Part shown: positions 35,610 to 44,891 of the stretch, piece after piece
Numbering within the stretch: the stretch's first letter is position 1
Layout: every line of letters starts with the position of its first letter
NCBI GenBank assembly: GCA_900314765.1
Contig: OMWN01000030.1
Span: forward strand, 1 to 51,049
Reading direction: 5' to 3'
DNA from: an uncultured Selenomonadales bacterium
Lineage (GTDB): Bacteria; Bacillota; Negativicutes; Selenomonadales; Selenomonadaceae
Length of the DNA: 51,049 nucleotides
Translations under genes and position numbers: made by a program
The notes under the pieces: model-generated
The model's input: the letters and a program-made list of their open reading frames with translations, nothing else
Database searches by the model: none
What the model was told of the DNA's origin: nothing

Positions 35610-35672
35610 TTCCTCCTGTTTTTAGACGTTCGTGGTGACCGATGTCATCCAGAGGACCGCCCACATACCTAG
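35610..35672 (-). ncRNA. Possible ribosomal protein L19 leader
   Basis: The roughly 60-nt 5' leader between promoter and rplS can pair GTGG with CCAC around GGTCCTCTGGATGACATCGG. Firmicute rplS genes often carry an autoregulatory leader. The match to that family was not computed, so this is a tentative call. Confidence 0.3.
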
Positions 35673-35674
35673 CT

Positions 35675-35703
35675 AGTTTACCACATAAATATCTCGTGTG
35701 CAA
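35675..35703 (-). promoter_or_regulatory. Promoter of rplS
   Basis: On the minus strand, TTGCAC (35703-35698), a 17-nt spacer and TAAACT (35680-35675), about 70 nt upstream of the start codon. Confidence 0.6.
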
Positions 35704-35733
35704 TACTTGATTCACAATTATTTTTATTCATCA

Positions 35734-37158
35734 TCATTCATTGTCCGACAATATGACATACCGCTCGGGGTGAAAATCACTTCTCGGCGTGAGCCTTATC
35801 TTTACGCTAAGCTCATTCGCAAGGTGCTCCATCGTCTTGCGCTCAATCAGCGCAAGACGTACCTTGTCATTGAGCTCCACGTCATAGCCGCCCTCAGAGT
35901 GATGCTCTGATTCGATGTGACGTATGTCGCGCGATATGAGCACGCCGACCGTCTCAGGCGAAGCCACGTAGCCACGCCCATCACAGCACGGGCACGACGA
36001 ATAGAAAAGGCTCTGCACATTATGGCGCGATTTTTTGCGTGTTATCTCGACGAGGCCGAGCGGCGTGATGTCGACGATGACCGTCTTCGTCGGGTCGCTT
36101 TTCACTTTTTCGCGCAGTGCGTTGAGCAGCCCTTCCTTTTGCTCATCCGTGTCCATGTCGATGAAATCGACGATGATGATGCCGCCGATGTCGCGCAATC
36201 TTATTTGACGAATCACTTCGTCAGCCGCCTCGAGGTTTGCCTTGTACACGGTGTCAGCGAGATTGTCGCGGCCCACGAAGCTCCCCGTGTTTACGTCTAT
36301 GACCGTGAGTGCCTCCGTCCTGTCTATGACGAGAAAGCCGCCCGACGGCAGCATCACCTTGCGATTTCTGAGCGTCTTCATCTCGTCGTCTATGCCGTAC
36401 GCATGGAAGAGCGGCACCGCTCCGTCGTAAAGCTTCACGCGCTCCTTGAGCTCCGGCGATAGGTATGAAATGAGATCAATCATGCGATGATATGCGTCGC
36501 GGTCATCGACAATCAGCTCATCGACGTCGTCCGTCATGTAGTCGCGTATCGTGCGAATGATGAGGTCAGCGTCTCTATAGAGAAGAGACGGCGCCGCAAG
36601 AAGACGGCTTCGCGCCATGAGCATCTCCCATAGATGCTTAAGATACGCCACATCGTCTTTCAATGCTTTCTCGCTCTCGCCCTCTGCCGCTGTGCGCACG
36701 ATGATGCCCATGCCCTCTGGGCGCAGCTTCTTCGCGAGCGACAAAAGGCGATAGCGCTCATCCCTGTCGGCGATGCGATGCGAAATCGCTATGCGCTCCG
36801 CATTCGGCATGAGGACTACATTGCGCCCCGGCAGCGAAAACGTCCGCGTGACGCTCGGACCCTTTGTGCCCCATGCGTCTTTTGTGACCTGCACGGGAAA
36901 GCTCTGCCCTATGTGAATAGTCTCGCCTTTCACTTTATCCTTGCCATCGCCGATATAGAGAAACGCATTCTTCTTTGCGCCGATGTCGACGAATGCCGCC
37001 TCTATGCCCTTCAAAACATTCTGCACGCGGCACTTGTATATATTGCCGACGAGATGCTGATGCGCGGGACGCTCGGCATGCGCCGCTATCAGCCTGTCAT
37101 CCTCTATGAGCGCCATGCGTGTCTCCTCGGGCACGACCTCCACTACGATTCTCTTCAT
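35734..37158 (-). CDS. rng: Ribonuclease E/G family endoribonuclease
   Basis: A 474-residue RNase G-type enzyme for mRNA decay and rRNA maturation. An S1 RNA-binding region lies at about 36-120 (GNIYKCRVQNVLKGIEAAFVDIG at its start). An RNase H-like/5'-sensor region follows. Catalytic Asp residues are in VDFIDMD near 320. The Zn-link CPCCDGRG lies near 415. It lacks the long C-terminal scaffold of RNase E. The start at 37158 is supported by GAAGG 9 nt upstream and gives MKRIVVEVVPEETR. It overlaps the end of the radical SAM gene by 4 nt, a common arrangement in Firmicutes. Confidence 0.95.
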   Translation of the reverse strand: MKRIVVEVVPEETRMALIEDDRLIAAHAERPAHQHLVGNIYKCRVQNVLKGIEAAFVDIGAKKNAFLYIGDGKDKVKGETIHIGQSFPVQVTKDAWGTKGPSVTRTFSLPGRNVVLMPNAERIAISHRIADRDERYRLLSLAKKLRPEGMGIIVRTAAEGESEKALKDDVAYLKHLWEMLMARSRLLAAPSLLYRDADLIIRTIRDYMTDDVDELIVDDRDAYHRMIDLISYLSPELKERVKLYDGAVPLFHAYGIDDEMKTLRNRKVMLPSGGFLVIDRTEALTVIDVNTGSFVGRDNLADTVYKANLEAADEVIRQIRLRDIGGIIIVDFIDMDTDEQKEGLLNALREKVKSDPTKTVIVDITPLGLVEITRKKSRHNVQSLFYSSCPCCDGRGYVASPETVGVLISRDIRHIESEHHSEGGYDVELNDKVRLALIERKTMEHLANELSVKIRLTPRSDFHPERYVILSDNE

Positions 37159-39779
37159 AGCGCTCTGCCTTCTTTTAGGAGCTTTGTGCGCTCCATGATG
37201 GCCGCATCTGCGTCGCACGGAAGCCCGAATTTGTCGCACAGCACCGCTATGACTTCGCCCGGCTTTGTGCTGCCCGTGGCCGTGATGCGTATGGCGTAAC
37301 TGAGCGCAACGGACTTCATGTCATTCGACATTTCGTAGCTGACATCGCCAATGACGTATTTTTTGATGTCTACCTCTCGCTTCTTTTTTGGCGTGATGCG
37401 CTCATAAATGCAACTGTCGGTCTCATTAAAACACTTCACCGCATCTGAAATATCTTTTTCGTTCGCGCCAACCTTCATGGAGATGACAGCCTCGTATCGT
37501 GCCTCATCCACCTCGGCCATGAGCGCCTTATGTTTCCCCGTGAGCTTCTTAAGTGAATTGATTTTTATGCCCGCTGGCAAACTTTGCGCTAGTCTCTGCT
37601 TCACATCGTCTGCGTCCATATCCGACAAAAGCTCAAAGTCCATATATTCATCGCGGCTTGTGACGCCTACAGCAAGCGCAGAGGCAAATGAAATCTTCAT
37701 GTGAGGATTGAAGCCCTCTGAATATGCGGCTGGCAGCTTCGCGCGGACAATGGCTCTCATAATGATGTCCGCATAATCGAGGTGCGACACATAACGAAGC
37801 TCGTCGCCCTTCGTTATGCTCGCACGATATGCGTACAGCTCACGCTGTTCATTGTCTGACGCATCGGACTTTTTATCGCCACTTGGCATTTCATCATGAG
37901 CAGCAGGCTCCCTGTAGAGAGCGCTCTTTTTCCAATCTATCACATCGGCACCGAGCCTCTGGCAAATGCCACAGCCCGTGCATGTGCCCCTGCGGCAATC
38001 ATGAGTGAGCGCGGCATCGAGTGCCCTCCGCCATTCGTTTTTGAGAAAAGCGATGCTCACGCCCGGCGTCGTGTGCGACCACGGCAACGGCTCATCAAAA
38101 TCACGTGTGCGCTCATTGTAGTACTTCATGTCTATGCCGCACTCATCGAACGCGTCAAGCCACGCCGTTTCATTGAACAAATCCGTCCAGCCGTCGAATT
38201 TTGCACCATTGCGCCACGCCGTCTCAATGACTTTGGCGAGTCTTCTGTCGCCGCGCGCGAATACGCCCTCGATGAGGCTCACGCGCGCATCATGATACGC
38301 GAAATGTATGGCTCTGTCACGAATATGCGATTTCAAAAGCTCCTGCTTGCGCCTAAATTCTTCCATTGAATTTTGTCCAAACCACTGGAACGGCGTGTAC
38401 GGCTTCGGCACAAAGCACGAAACGCTCACCGTAACCTTCACATCATGCCTGTGACGAATCGAATAATAAAGGTCAACCACTTTTTTCGCAAGCTCCGCGA
38501 TGCCGATGATGTCATCGTCCGTCTCCGTCGGCAATCCCATCATGAAGTAGAGCTTTACGGACTTCCAGCCTTTTCTGAACGCCGCGCCGACCGCTGTCAT
38601 GAGGTCGTCCTCCGTGACGCCCTTGTTTATGACGTCGCGCATCCTCTGCGTCCCCGCCTCGGGCGCGAATGTCAGACCACTTTTTCTGACTTTCTGCATT
38701 TTGTCAGCGAGCCCGATTGAAAAGCTGTCTATGCGCAGTGACGGGAGCGAAAAGCTCAACTTTTCTTCGCTGAAATCATCGAAAAGGTCATCGACGAGTC
38801 CCGCAAGACAAGAATAATCAGCCGACGATAGCGACGTCAGCGACATTTCGTCATAGCCCGTTGCGTCAATCATCTGACGAGCGAGCTCTCTGAGTCTTTT
38901 CGGCGTGCGCTCGCGCACGGGACGATATTCGATACCCGCCTGACAAAATCTGCAACCACGCGAGCAACCACGGAAAAGCTCGAGCATGATGCGGTTGTGA
39001 ACGATATCGATATTCGGCACGATAGGGTGCACCATCGCAGGCGCCATGTCAAAATCTTTCACGATGCGTTTATAAATGACGGGGCGCGCTACATCTTTTG
39101 CGCTGTCCTTCACATCGATGCACTTAAAATTCCCATCCTCATCGTACTGTGGTTCATAAAATGATGGCACGTAGACGCCATCTATCATGGCAACGCGGCG
39201 AAGGAAGCCCGTCCTTCCCTCCGGCTTTCCCGCGCGTTTCCATTTGACAAATACATCCACTACGTCTTGAAGCATTTCTTCGGCCTCGCCAATCACAAAG
39301 AAGTCGAAGGACTCTGCAATCGGCTCGACGTTGTAGACGCACGGACCGCCCCCGACGACAAACGTGTCATCGGTATCACGCTCACTTGCATGAAGATGTA
39401 TGCCCGAGAGGTCGAGCATGTTGAGAATATTCGTGTAGCTCATCTCATACTGGAGCGTAAATCCGAGAAAATCAAATTTGTTGATTTCCGTGAACGTCTC
39501 GAGAGAGTAAAGCGGTATGCCTTGCTCGCGCATTTTCTGCTCCATGTCGACCCACGGCGCGTATACACGCTCAGCCGCCGTATCATCACGGCGATTCAGT
39601 ATCTCGTAAAGAATTTTCAAGCCGAGGTTCGACATGCCGACCTCGTAAGTGTCCGGCATTGACAGCGCAAACGTGCACGATACATCATCGTGCGATTTTA
39701 CGACAGCATTCAGCTCGTGACCCGTGTATCGCGCTGGCTTCTCGACGGCACTCAAAATATCAGGCGAAAGTTTTACCAT
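37155..39779 (-). CDS. Fused B12-binding radical SAM protein (TIGR03960 + TIGR03936/DUF2344)
   Basis: An 874-residue fusion. The N-terminal part (about 1-610) is a TIGR03960-type radical SAM protein: a cobalamin-binding-like domain, then the 4Fe-4S motif CSRGCRFC at about 272-279, SLTSLSSADYSC and APEAGTQRMRDVINKG. A further cluster-like CTGCGICQ is near 600. The C-terminal portion (from about 640; RASITKGDELRYVSHLDY, then GFNPHMKISFA) is DUF2344/TIGR03936. In many Firmicutes these are separate adjacent genes next to rng and rplU, and their function is not established. The start at 39779 has AGGGTG 9 nt upstream. Adjacency to rng suggests a role in RNA modification or translation, but that is inference. 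Confidence 0.9.
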   Translation of the reverse strand: MVKLSPDILSAVEKPARYTGHELNAVVKSHDDVSCTFALSMPDTYEVGMSNLGLKILYEILNRRDDTAAERVYAPWVDMEQKMREQGIPLYSLETFTEINKFDFLGFTLQYEMSYTNILNMLDLSGIHLHASERDTDDTFVVGGGPCVYNVEPIAESFDFFVIGEAEEMLQDVVDVFVKWKRAGKPEGRTGFLRRVAMIDGVYVPSFYEPQYDEDGNFKCIDVKDSAKDVARPVIYKRIVKDFDMAPAMVHPIVPNIDIVHNRIMLELFRGCSRGCRFCQAGIEYRPVRERTPKRLRELARQMIDATGYDEMSLTSLSSADYSCLAGLVDDLFDDFSEEKLSFSLPSLRIDSFSIGLADKMQKVRKSGLTFAPEAGTQRMRDVINKGVTEDDLMTAVGAAFRKGWKSVKLYFMMGLPTETDDDIIGIAELAKKVVDLYYSIRHRHDVKVTVSVSCFVPKPYTPFQWFGQNSMEEFRRKQELLKSHIRDRAIHFAYHDARVSLIEGVFARGDRRLAKVIETAWRNGAKFDGWTDLFNETAWLDAFDECGIDMKYYNERTRDFDEPLPWSHTTPGVSIAFLKNEWRRALDAALTHDCRRGTCTGCGICQRLGADVIDWKKSALYREPAAHDEMPSGDKKSDASDNEQRELYAYRASITKGDELRYVSHLDYADIIMRAIVRAKLPAAYSEGFNPHMKISFASALAVGVTSRDEYMDFELLSDMDADDVKQRLAQSLPAGIKINSLKKLTGKHKALMAEVDEARYEAVISMKVGANEKDISDAVKCFNETDSCIYERITPKKKREVDIKKYVIGDVSYEMSNDMKSVALSYAIRITATGSTKPGEVIAVLCDKFGLPCDADAAIMERTKLLKEGRAL

Positions 39780-39818
39780 AAATAGAATCACCCTATCGAA
39801 GAAAATATAATCGGCGAA

Positions 39819-40922
39819 TTAGAACAGCAACTTTTGCTTTTTCATGTGAATATTGACGAGTATCGCTATCGACATGATATTCGTCGTGAGCGATGACACG
39901 CCGTAGCTCATCAGCGGCAACGGGATGCCCGTGACTGGCATGATGCCTGCGGTCATTCCGACGTTGACGAGAATGTGAAATGCGAGCATCGACGTAATGC
40001 CGACAGCGAGCAGCATGCCAAACGTGTCGCTCGCGCCGCGCGCGATTTTGATGCCCTGCCACAATATCACAAGGTATAAGAGCAACAGCACCGTCGCGCC
40101 GATGAAGCCCATTTCCTCGCCCACGACGGCGAAAATAAAGTCCGTGTGATTTTCAGGCAGAAAATTTAATTGGCTCTGCGGACCAGAGAAAAGGCCCTTG
40201 CCAAATATCATGCCCGAGCCAATCGCGATTTTTGACTGTATGATGTGATACCCAGAGCCGAGCGGGTCAACATTCGGATCGAGAAAGACGAGTATGCGCA
40301 TTTTCTGATAGTCTTTCAGAAAATGCCAAAGAATCGGGCTTGCCGCGACCGCCGCGAGAAAGAATCCGCCGAGGATTTTCAAATTGACGCCGCACGCGAA
40401 AATCATGCCAAAAAAAATTGCCAAAAAAACAAGAGACGTGCCGAGGTCTGGCTGCTTCAAAACGAGCAAAAACGGCACGGCAACGAAAAGCGCGACAGGA
40501 GCCAAGTCTCGCAGCGTGTTGAGCTTGCCGACCTTGTCCTGCAGAAGCGAGGCAAGCGACACAATCATGATGAGCTTCGCGAACTCAGACGGCTGTATCG
40601 TTATGGGACCAATCTGTATCCATCGCTGCGCGCCGAGCGCCGAATGGCCAAACAGCATGACGGCGAGCAAAAATACGAGATTTATTATGTATAGCTGCTT
40701 GCCGTAGCGCTCAAGCATCTTATAGTCGAAGTTCATCAAGAAAACAGCCAGCGCGATATTCAAAATCGCGAAAATGCCTTGACGCTCGACAAAGAAAAAT
40801 CGCTGGCCCGACGGCGCATTGGCATGTGTCGCGCTGCCGATAACGAGCAGGCTGATGAATATAATGGCAAGCGCCGCCATTATGAGCGGAAAATTCAGTC
40901 GCCTGAGCCACCTTTTATTCAT
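39819..40922 (-). CDS. rodA: Peptidoglycan glycosyltransferase RodA (SEDS family)
   Basis: A 367-residue membrane glycan polymerase of the elongasome with about ten transmembrane helices. It shows the SEDS features RFFFVERQGIFAIL, GAQRWIQIGPITIQPSEFAKL, KQPDLGTSLVF and GSGYHIIQSKIAIGSG, with NHTDFIFAVVGEEMGFIG near the C-terminus. ATG 40922 follows GGAGG at 11 nt; the open frame six codons further up starts on a TTG inside that site. It works with PBP2 (mrdA), MreB, MreC and MreD, all encoded just upstream. A terminator-like hairpin separates it from minE. Confidence 0.95.
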   Translation of the reverse strand: MNKRWLRRLNFPLIMAALAIIFISLLVIGSATHANAPSGQRFFFVERQGIFAILNIALAVFLMNFDYKMLERYGKQLYIINLVFLLAVMLFGHSALGAQRWIQIGPITIQPSEFAKLIMIVSLASLLQDKVGKLNTLRDLAPVALFVAVPFLLVLKQPDLGTSLVFLAIFFGMIFACGVNLKILGGFFLAAVAASPILWHFLKDYQKMRILVFLDPNVDPLGSGYHIIQSKIAIGSGMIFGKGLFSGPQSQLNFLPENHTDFIFAVVGEEMGFIGATVLLLLYLVILWQGIKIARGASDTFGMLLAVGITSMLAFHILVNVGMTAGIMPVTGIPLPLMSYGVSSLTTNIMSIAILVNIHMKKQKLLF

Positions 40923-40956
40923 GTTCAAAAAATCCTCCAAGAAAATAAAACAGAAT

Positions 40957-40995
40957 AAATCAGAAAAACCGGTGCTTTGATGGCACCGGTTCCTT
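40957..40995 (-). terminator. Terminator between minE and rodA
   Basis: On the minus strand, ACCGGTGC and GCACCGGT pair perfectly around a 7-nt loop, followed by TTTTTCTG. It begins just after the minE stop and precedes rodA. Confidence 0.8.
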
Positions 40996-41000
40996 TTGAC

Positions 41001-41276
41001 TTAACGCTTGTGAATGTGATGCTTCATGCTGCTGACTGGGATATTTGCAACAAGCGCGACAGAGTCAGCATCGTTTTCCAGCGAAATTTCCATCAGGTTC
41101 TTATCAATTTCCATATAATGGGAAATCACCTTTATGATGTCATTTTTAATGTTTTCCATGATTTCTGGCGAAATATTTGCGCGGTCGTTCAAGAGCACAA
41201 ACTTCAGCCTTTGATGAGCCACTTCGGATGATTTGTATGACGAGCTGCCAAACAATTTTTTCAATGCATCAAGCAT
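41001..41276 (-). CDS. minE: Cell division topological specificity factor MinE
   Basis: A 91-residue protein. The N-terminal membrane-targeting and MinD-contacting part is MLDALKKLFG, with AHQRLKFVLLNDR as the anti-MinCD segment. The dimerisation domain follows (IKNDIIKVISHYMEID, then ISLENDADSVALVANIPV). The start at 41276 is set by family length and an AAGGAGG-type site (TTAAGGAGGGAATTATCATG region); the frame stays open far upstream inside minD without meaning. It lies 13 nt after minD. MinE makes MinCD oscillate, so this organism places division by oscillation rather than by DivIVA alone. Confidence 0.94.
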   Translation of the reverse strand: MLDALKKLFGSSSYKSSEVAHQRLKFVLLNDRANISPEIMENIKNDIIKVISHYMEIDKNLMEISLENDADSVALVANIPVSSMKHHIHKR

Positions 41277-41289
41277 GATAATTCCCTCC

Positions 41290-42075
41290 TTAATGGCCAA
41301 ACACATGCTTGAGGCGGGCAAAGAAGCCTTCCGTCTCAAACGGCTTGAATGGAATATCTTCACCGAGCACTCTGCCAACGACGTCACGATATGCGCTGCC
41401 CGCTGGCGAGTCCTTCCACTCCACGACAGGAATGCCGCGGTTTGCCGAGTCAACGACCTTTTTGTCGTCAGGTATCTGCCCTATGCACTCAACGGAAAGA
41501 ATGTCATCTATCGATGTCATGTCAAGCATCGTGCCGTCCTTCACCATCTCAGGGCGAATGCGATTGACGACGAGCCTTATGGGTTTGTCCTCCGACTGGA
41601 GTTTGCCAATGATTTTGTCTGCGTCGCGCACGGCCGCAATCTCCGGCATGGTGACAACGATGGCCTTGTCCGCTCCGATGACGGCCGTCTGAAAGCCCTG
41701 CTCTATGCCCGCGGGGCAGTCAACGAGTATATAGTCAAACTCGCTTCTCATGGCGTCTATGATGCTCAGCATGTCATGCGGTTCGATGGCCGTCTTGTCA
41801 GCCACCTGCGACGTTGGGAGAAGGAACAGGTTCGTATATTTTTTGTGGCGCACGAGAGCTTGTCCATAATTTACCCTTTTTTGGACAACATCGACAAGCG
41901 TATAGACAATGCGCCGCTCAAGTCCCAAAAGAAGGTCAAGATTGCGAAGGCCCGTGTCGGTATCGACAAGCGCGACCTTCTTGCCGCGCATGGCGAGACC
42001 AACGCCCAGGTTCGCCGTCGTCGTCGTTTTGCCGACGCCGCCCTTGCCCGATGTGATGACTATGACTTCACTCAT
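41290..42075 (-). CDS. minD: Septum site-determining ATPase MinD
   Basis: A 261-residue ParA/MinD ATPase. The deviant Walker A GKGGVGKTTT is at residues 10-19, VDTDTGLRNLDLLLG follows, and DYILVDCPAGIEQG is the Walker B region. The C-terminal amphipathic membrane-targeting helix is GFFARLKHVFGH. It dimerises with ATP on the membrane, recruits MinC and is stimulated by MinE. It lies between minC (10 nt) and minE (13 nt). Confidence 0.97.
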   Translation of the reverse strand: MSEVIVITSGKGGVGKTTTTANLGVGLAMRGKKVALVDTDTGLRNLDLLLGLERRIVYTLVDVVQKRVNYGQALVRHKKYTNLFLLPTSQVADKTAIEPHDMLSIIDAMRSEFDYILVDCPAGIEQGFQTAVIGADKAIVVTMPEIAAVRDADKIIGKLQSEDKPIRLVVNRIRPEMVKDGTMLDMTSIDDILSVECIGQIPDDKKVVDSANRGIPVVEWKDSPAGSAYRDVVGRVLGEDIPFKPFETEGFFARLKHVFGH

Positions 42076-42085
42076 TTAAAGTGTC

Positions 42086-42742
42086 CTACCTTTCTATTGA
42101 TTCAATGATGATTTGGCCGCCCTGTATAGAGGCTTTCTCTGCGCCTTTCGGCTCCTCTGCGTCATCAGGCGACTGCGCTATATGATCTGCTATGCGTATC
42201 TGCGTCGGCATGAGCTTGTCGGCCACGATGAACGCGGAAATATCGCCATAGGCTCCCGCATGGACGAGTCCCCTGCATGTTCCGCGTATGTCGATGCTTC
42301 CGCCCGCAATGATCTGCGCACCCGGGTTGACATTGCCGCAAATGAGTATCGAGCCGGGCGCCGTGATTTCCTGACCGCCACGCACCGTGCGATTGACAAC
42401 CATCATTTTCGGCGCTGGCGGAGCGGGCTGCGCGACAATCAGCGGCTCCGATGTGCTCATCGGCTTTGGCTTTTCCTCATTCACTTCTGGCTTTGGCTTT
42501 TCAGGTGATTCCACTCTGAAAAGGACGCCATGCTGATGAAAGAGCTTTTTTAATGTCTGTTCATTTTCATTGCTCAAAAGTCCTGGCTCAACAATAATGG
42601 CCGTTCCCGGTCTGAAAAACTTCGAGCCAGACTCGAGCTTCGCCATAATATCATTTTTCAGTGCTTCAAAATCAACGTCGCGGTCAAAAACAAGCTGAAG
42701 GCCGTACTTTGATCCCTTTAGTTTTACAATCTCCTCGCTCAT
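42086..42742 (-). CDS. minC: Septum site-determining protein MinC
   Basis: A 218-residue FtsZ inhibitor. The N-terminal domain (about 1-95) carries KGSKYGLQLVFD and the FtsZ-inhibiting fold. A Pro/Glu/Lys-rich linker follows. The C-terminal beta-helix (about 118-215) has the hallmark RTVRGGQEITAPGSILICG, followed by GNVNPGAQIIAGG and IRGTCRGLVHAGAYGD. It binds MinD to block Z rings at the poles. It follows mrdA by about 86 nt and starts the minCDE unit. Confidence 0.96.
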   Translation of the reverse strand: MSEEIVKLKGSKYGLQLVFDRDVDFEALKNDIMAKLESGSKFFRPGTAIIVEPGLLSNENEQTLKKLFHQHGVLFRVESPEKPKPEVNEEKPKPMSTSEPLIVAQPAPPAPKMMVVNRTVRGGQEITAPGSILICGNVNPGAQIIAGGSIDIRGTCRGLVHAGAYGDISAFIVADKLMPTQIRIADHIAQSPDDAEEPKGAEKASIQGGQIIIESIER

Positions 42743-42828
42743 CGTTTCACCGCCTGAAAATAAAGTATCAACAAAAACTAAATATTATTATCCAATATTA
42801 TCATCAATTTGACAAGTAGAATTCGCCA

Positions 42829-44832
42829 TCACGGTGAAGGCTTTTGATTCTGATTTCCCGTCCCATTGGCTTTTGCATTGGCTGTATCTGTGCTCGCCGC
42901 AGGAGTTGCCATCCCTTCATTCGCGCCTTTCGCCTCATCATTCTGCTTCACTGGCGTTTCATTTGTCACTTCTTCGCTTGCGTCCTGCGCATAGCTTTCA
43001 AATTGTTCATCCTGCTGATTGGCAGACGCAGTACTTGTCTGCACATTGCTGCTCGGCTGTGGCTTGTTCAGTCCGAAAGCCGCCTCGAGAATGCTTCTGC
43101 CTATTGGCACTGCGGACATCGATGCAAAGCCGCCATTTTCTACAATGACAGCGACAACAATGTTTGGATTATCGAATGGTCCGTATGCCACAAACCAGCC
43201 ATGATCAGCGCCGTGCGGATTTTCTGCCGTGCCCGTCTTACCCGCTATGCTGACAGGGAAATCGGCAAACGTGCCCGCAGCCGTGCCAAACGTCGTAACA
43301 TCATGGAGTCCCGCCTGCACGAGACTCAGCACATCGTCCGACACATCGAGCGTCGAGAGAAGATTTGGATGATATTCCTTGACCGTTTTGCCATCTGGTC
43401 CCACGATGCGCTGCACGAGATATGGCTGATAGCGCTTGCCGTTCGTCGCGACTTCGCTGATGACCATGGCGGCCTGAAGCGGCGTCACGAGGTTGAAGCC
43501 CTGCCCTATCGCTGCATCGAGCGTCTCCGGCACGTACCAATCCTCATCGAAGACTTTCTCTTTATACGCTCTGTTGGCCACGAGTCCCTCGGACTCATAC
43601 GGAAGATTTATGCCCGTCTTTTTGCCGAGGCCAAACATGCGCGCATATTTCTCGAGCCTGTCTATGCCCAGCCTGTGGCCAAGCACGTAGAAATAGACGT
43701 TATCGGAATGCGCAAGGCCGCTCACGAAATCTAGCCAGCCAAGCACCTCGCCGCTCGCGTTTCCCTTGTCCATGTACTCGCCGCTGTCATAAATCTGCTC
43801 ATACGGCGTCGTGACACCCTCGGCAAGTGCCGCCGTGCCAGTGACGATTTTGAATGTCGAGCCTGGAGGATATTCACCCGTGATGGCCTTGTTGTCAAGA
43901 GGATAATTTGGATCCTCATTGATTTTCTTCCAATTTGATTCTGATATGCCGTGCACGAAAAGATTTGGATCAAACGCGGGACGGCTCACCATGGCGAGCA
44001 CCTCGCCCGTCTGCGGGTTCATCACGACAGCAGCCGCAGCGCGCACGCCTTGATCCGCCATTCGTGCCAGCTGATCGTCAACGGCCTTTTCTGTCGCCGT
44101 CTGAAGATCCCAGTCAATCGTCAGCACGAGGTCGCAACCCGATACTGGTGGCTTCTCACCCAGTATCTGAACAGGCTTGCCCGTGACATCAACCTCTACT
44201 TGACGACCGCCATTCGTGCCGCGAAGCTCTTTGTCGTAAATGCGCTCCAAGCCGAACTTCCCAACGATGTCACCAGACTTATAGCCTTCGTCCTTTTTTC
44301 GCTCGAGTTCCTCATCGCTGATTTCGCTGACGTAGCCAAGCACATGCGCTGCTTCATCTTTATAGAGATAATTCCTTACGGCCTGAACCTCAATGACGAC
44401 GCCTGGATAAAGTTCCTTCTGCTCCTCTATTATCGTGAGAATATCCGGGCCTATATCCGTCTTTATGCGTATGGGCTCAAATCCAACGTGATTTTCTATT
44501 TTTTCCTGTATGTCTTTTTCTGGGACATTGAGAAGCGTAGAGAGACGCGCGACGACCTCCGGCTTTATCGGTGCAGTGAGTGGCAAAAGCGACACAGTAA
44601 ATCCCGGCCTGTTCATAACGATATTCTGACCATTCCTGTCATAAAACGTGCCACGCGGCGCCATAGTCGGTATAAGCCTTATGCGATTGCCCTCTGCCCT
44701 CTTCTGATAATATTCTCCCTCATAGACCTGAAGGTATCCCACGCGGGCGATGAGCACAGCGATGATAAAGACAACGAGGCCGCTCAGCACCCTAAGACGG
44801 ATATCAAAGTCATTTCCTGCATTTGGTTCCAA
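42829..44832 (-). CDS. mrdA: Penicillin-binding protein 2 (elongasome transpeptidase)
   Basis: A 667-residue class B PBP. A single membrane helix lies at about 15-35, then the pedestal/dimerisation domain (RLIPTMAPRGTFYDRNGQ). The transpeptidase domain (about 255-585) has active-site motifs STFK, SDN and KTGTAE in order. A C-terminal tail of about 70 residues is very rich in Ala, Asn, Gln, Ser, Glu and Lys, an unstructured extension of unknown purpose. It cross-links lateral-wall peptidoglycan as the partner of RodA. It lies downstream of mreD by 59 nt and upstream of minC. Confidence 0.96.
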   Translation of the reverse strand: MEPNAGNDFDIRLRVLSGLVVFIIAVLIARVGYLQVYEGEYYQKRAEGNRIRLIPTMAPRGTFYDRNGQNIVMNRPGFTVSLLPLTAPIKPEVVARLSTLLNVPEKDIQEKIENHVGFEPIRIKTDIGPDILTIIEEQKELYPGVVIEVQAVRNYLYKDEAAHVLGYVSEISDEELERKKDEGYKSGDIVGKFGLERIYDKELRGTNGGRQVEVDVTGKPVQILGEKPPVSGCDLVLTIDWDLQTATEKAVDDQLARMADQGVRAAAAVVMNPQTGEVLAMVSRPAFDPNLFVHGISESNWKKINEDPNYPLDNKAITGEYPPGSTFKIVTGTAALAEGVTTPYEQIYDSGEYMDKGNASGEVLGWLDFVSGLAHSDNVYFYVLGHRLGIDRLEKYARMFGLGKKTGINLPYESEGLVANRAYKEKVFDEDWYVPETLDAAIGQGFNLVTPLQAAMVISEVATNGKRYQPYLVQRIVGPDGKTVKEYHPNLLSTLDVSDDVLSLVQAGLHDVTTFGTAAGTFADFPVSIAGKTGTAENPHGADHGWFVAYGPFDNPNIVVAVIVENGGFASMSAVPIGRSILEAAFGLNKPQPSSNVQTSTASANQQDEQFESYAQDASEEVTNETPVKQNDEAKGANEGMATPAASTDTANAKANGTGNQNQKPSP

Positions 44833-44891
44833 TAAAGAACGCTCCTAATGAAAACCGATGAAAACCGAAAACTCAAAACTGACAGCACTGC

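Noticed and set aside
41277-41453. Longer MinE reading frame starting at 41453
   Set aside because: The extra 59 codons overlap minD in another frame and have no similarity to MinE, whose normal N-terminus begins at 41276.
41233-42108. Plus-strand frame of 291 codons opposite minD and minE
   Set aside because: It is antisense to two clear genes, has Arg/His-rich composition and shows no family resemblance.
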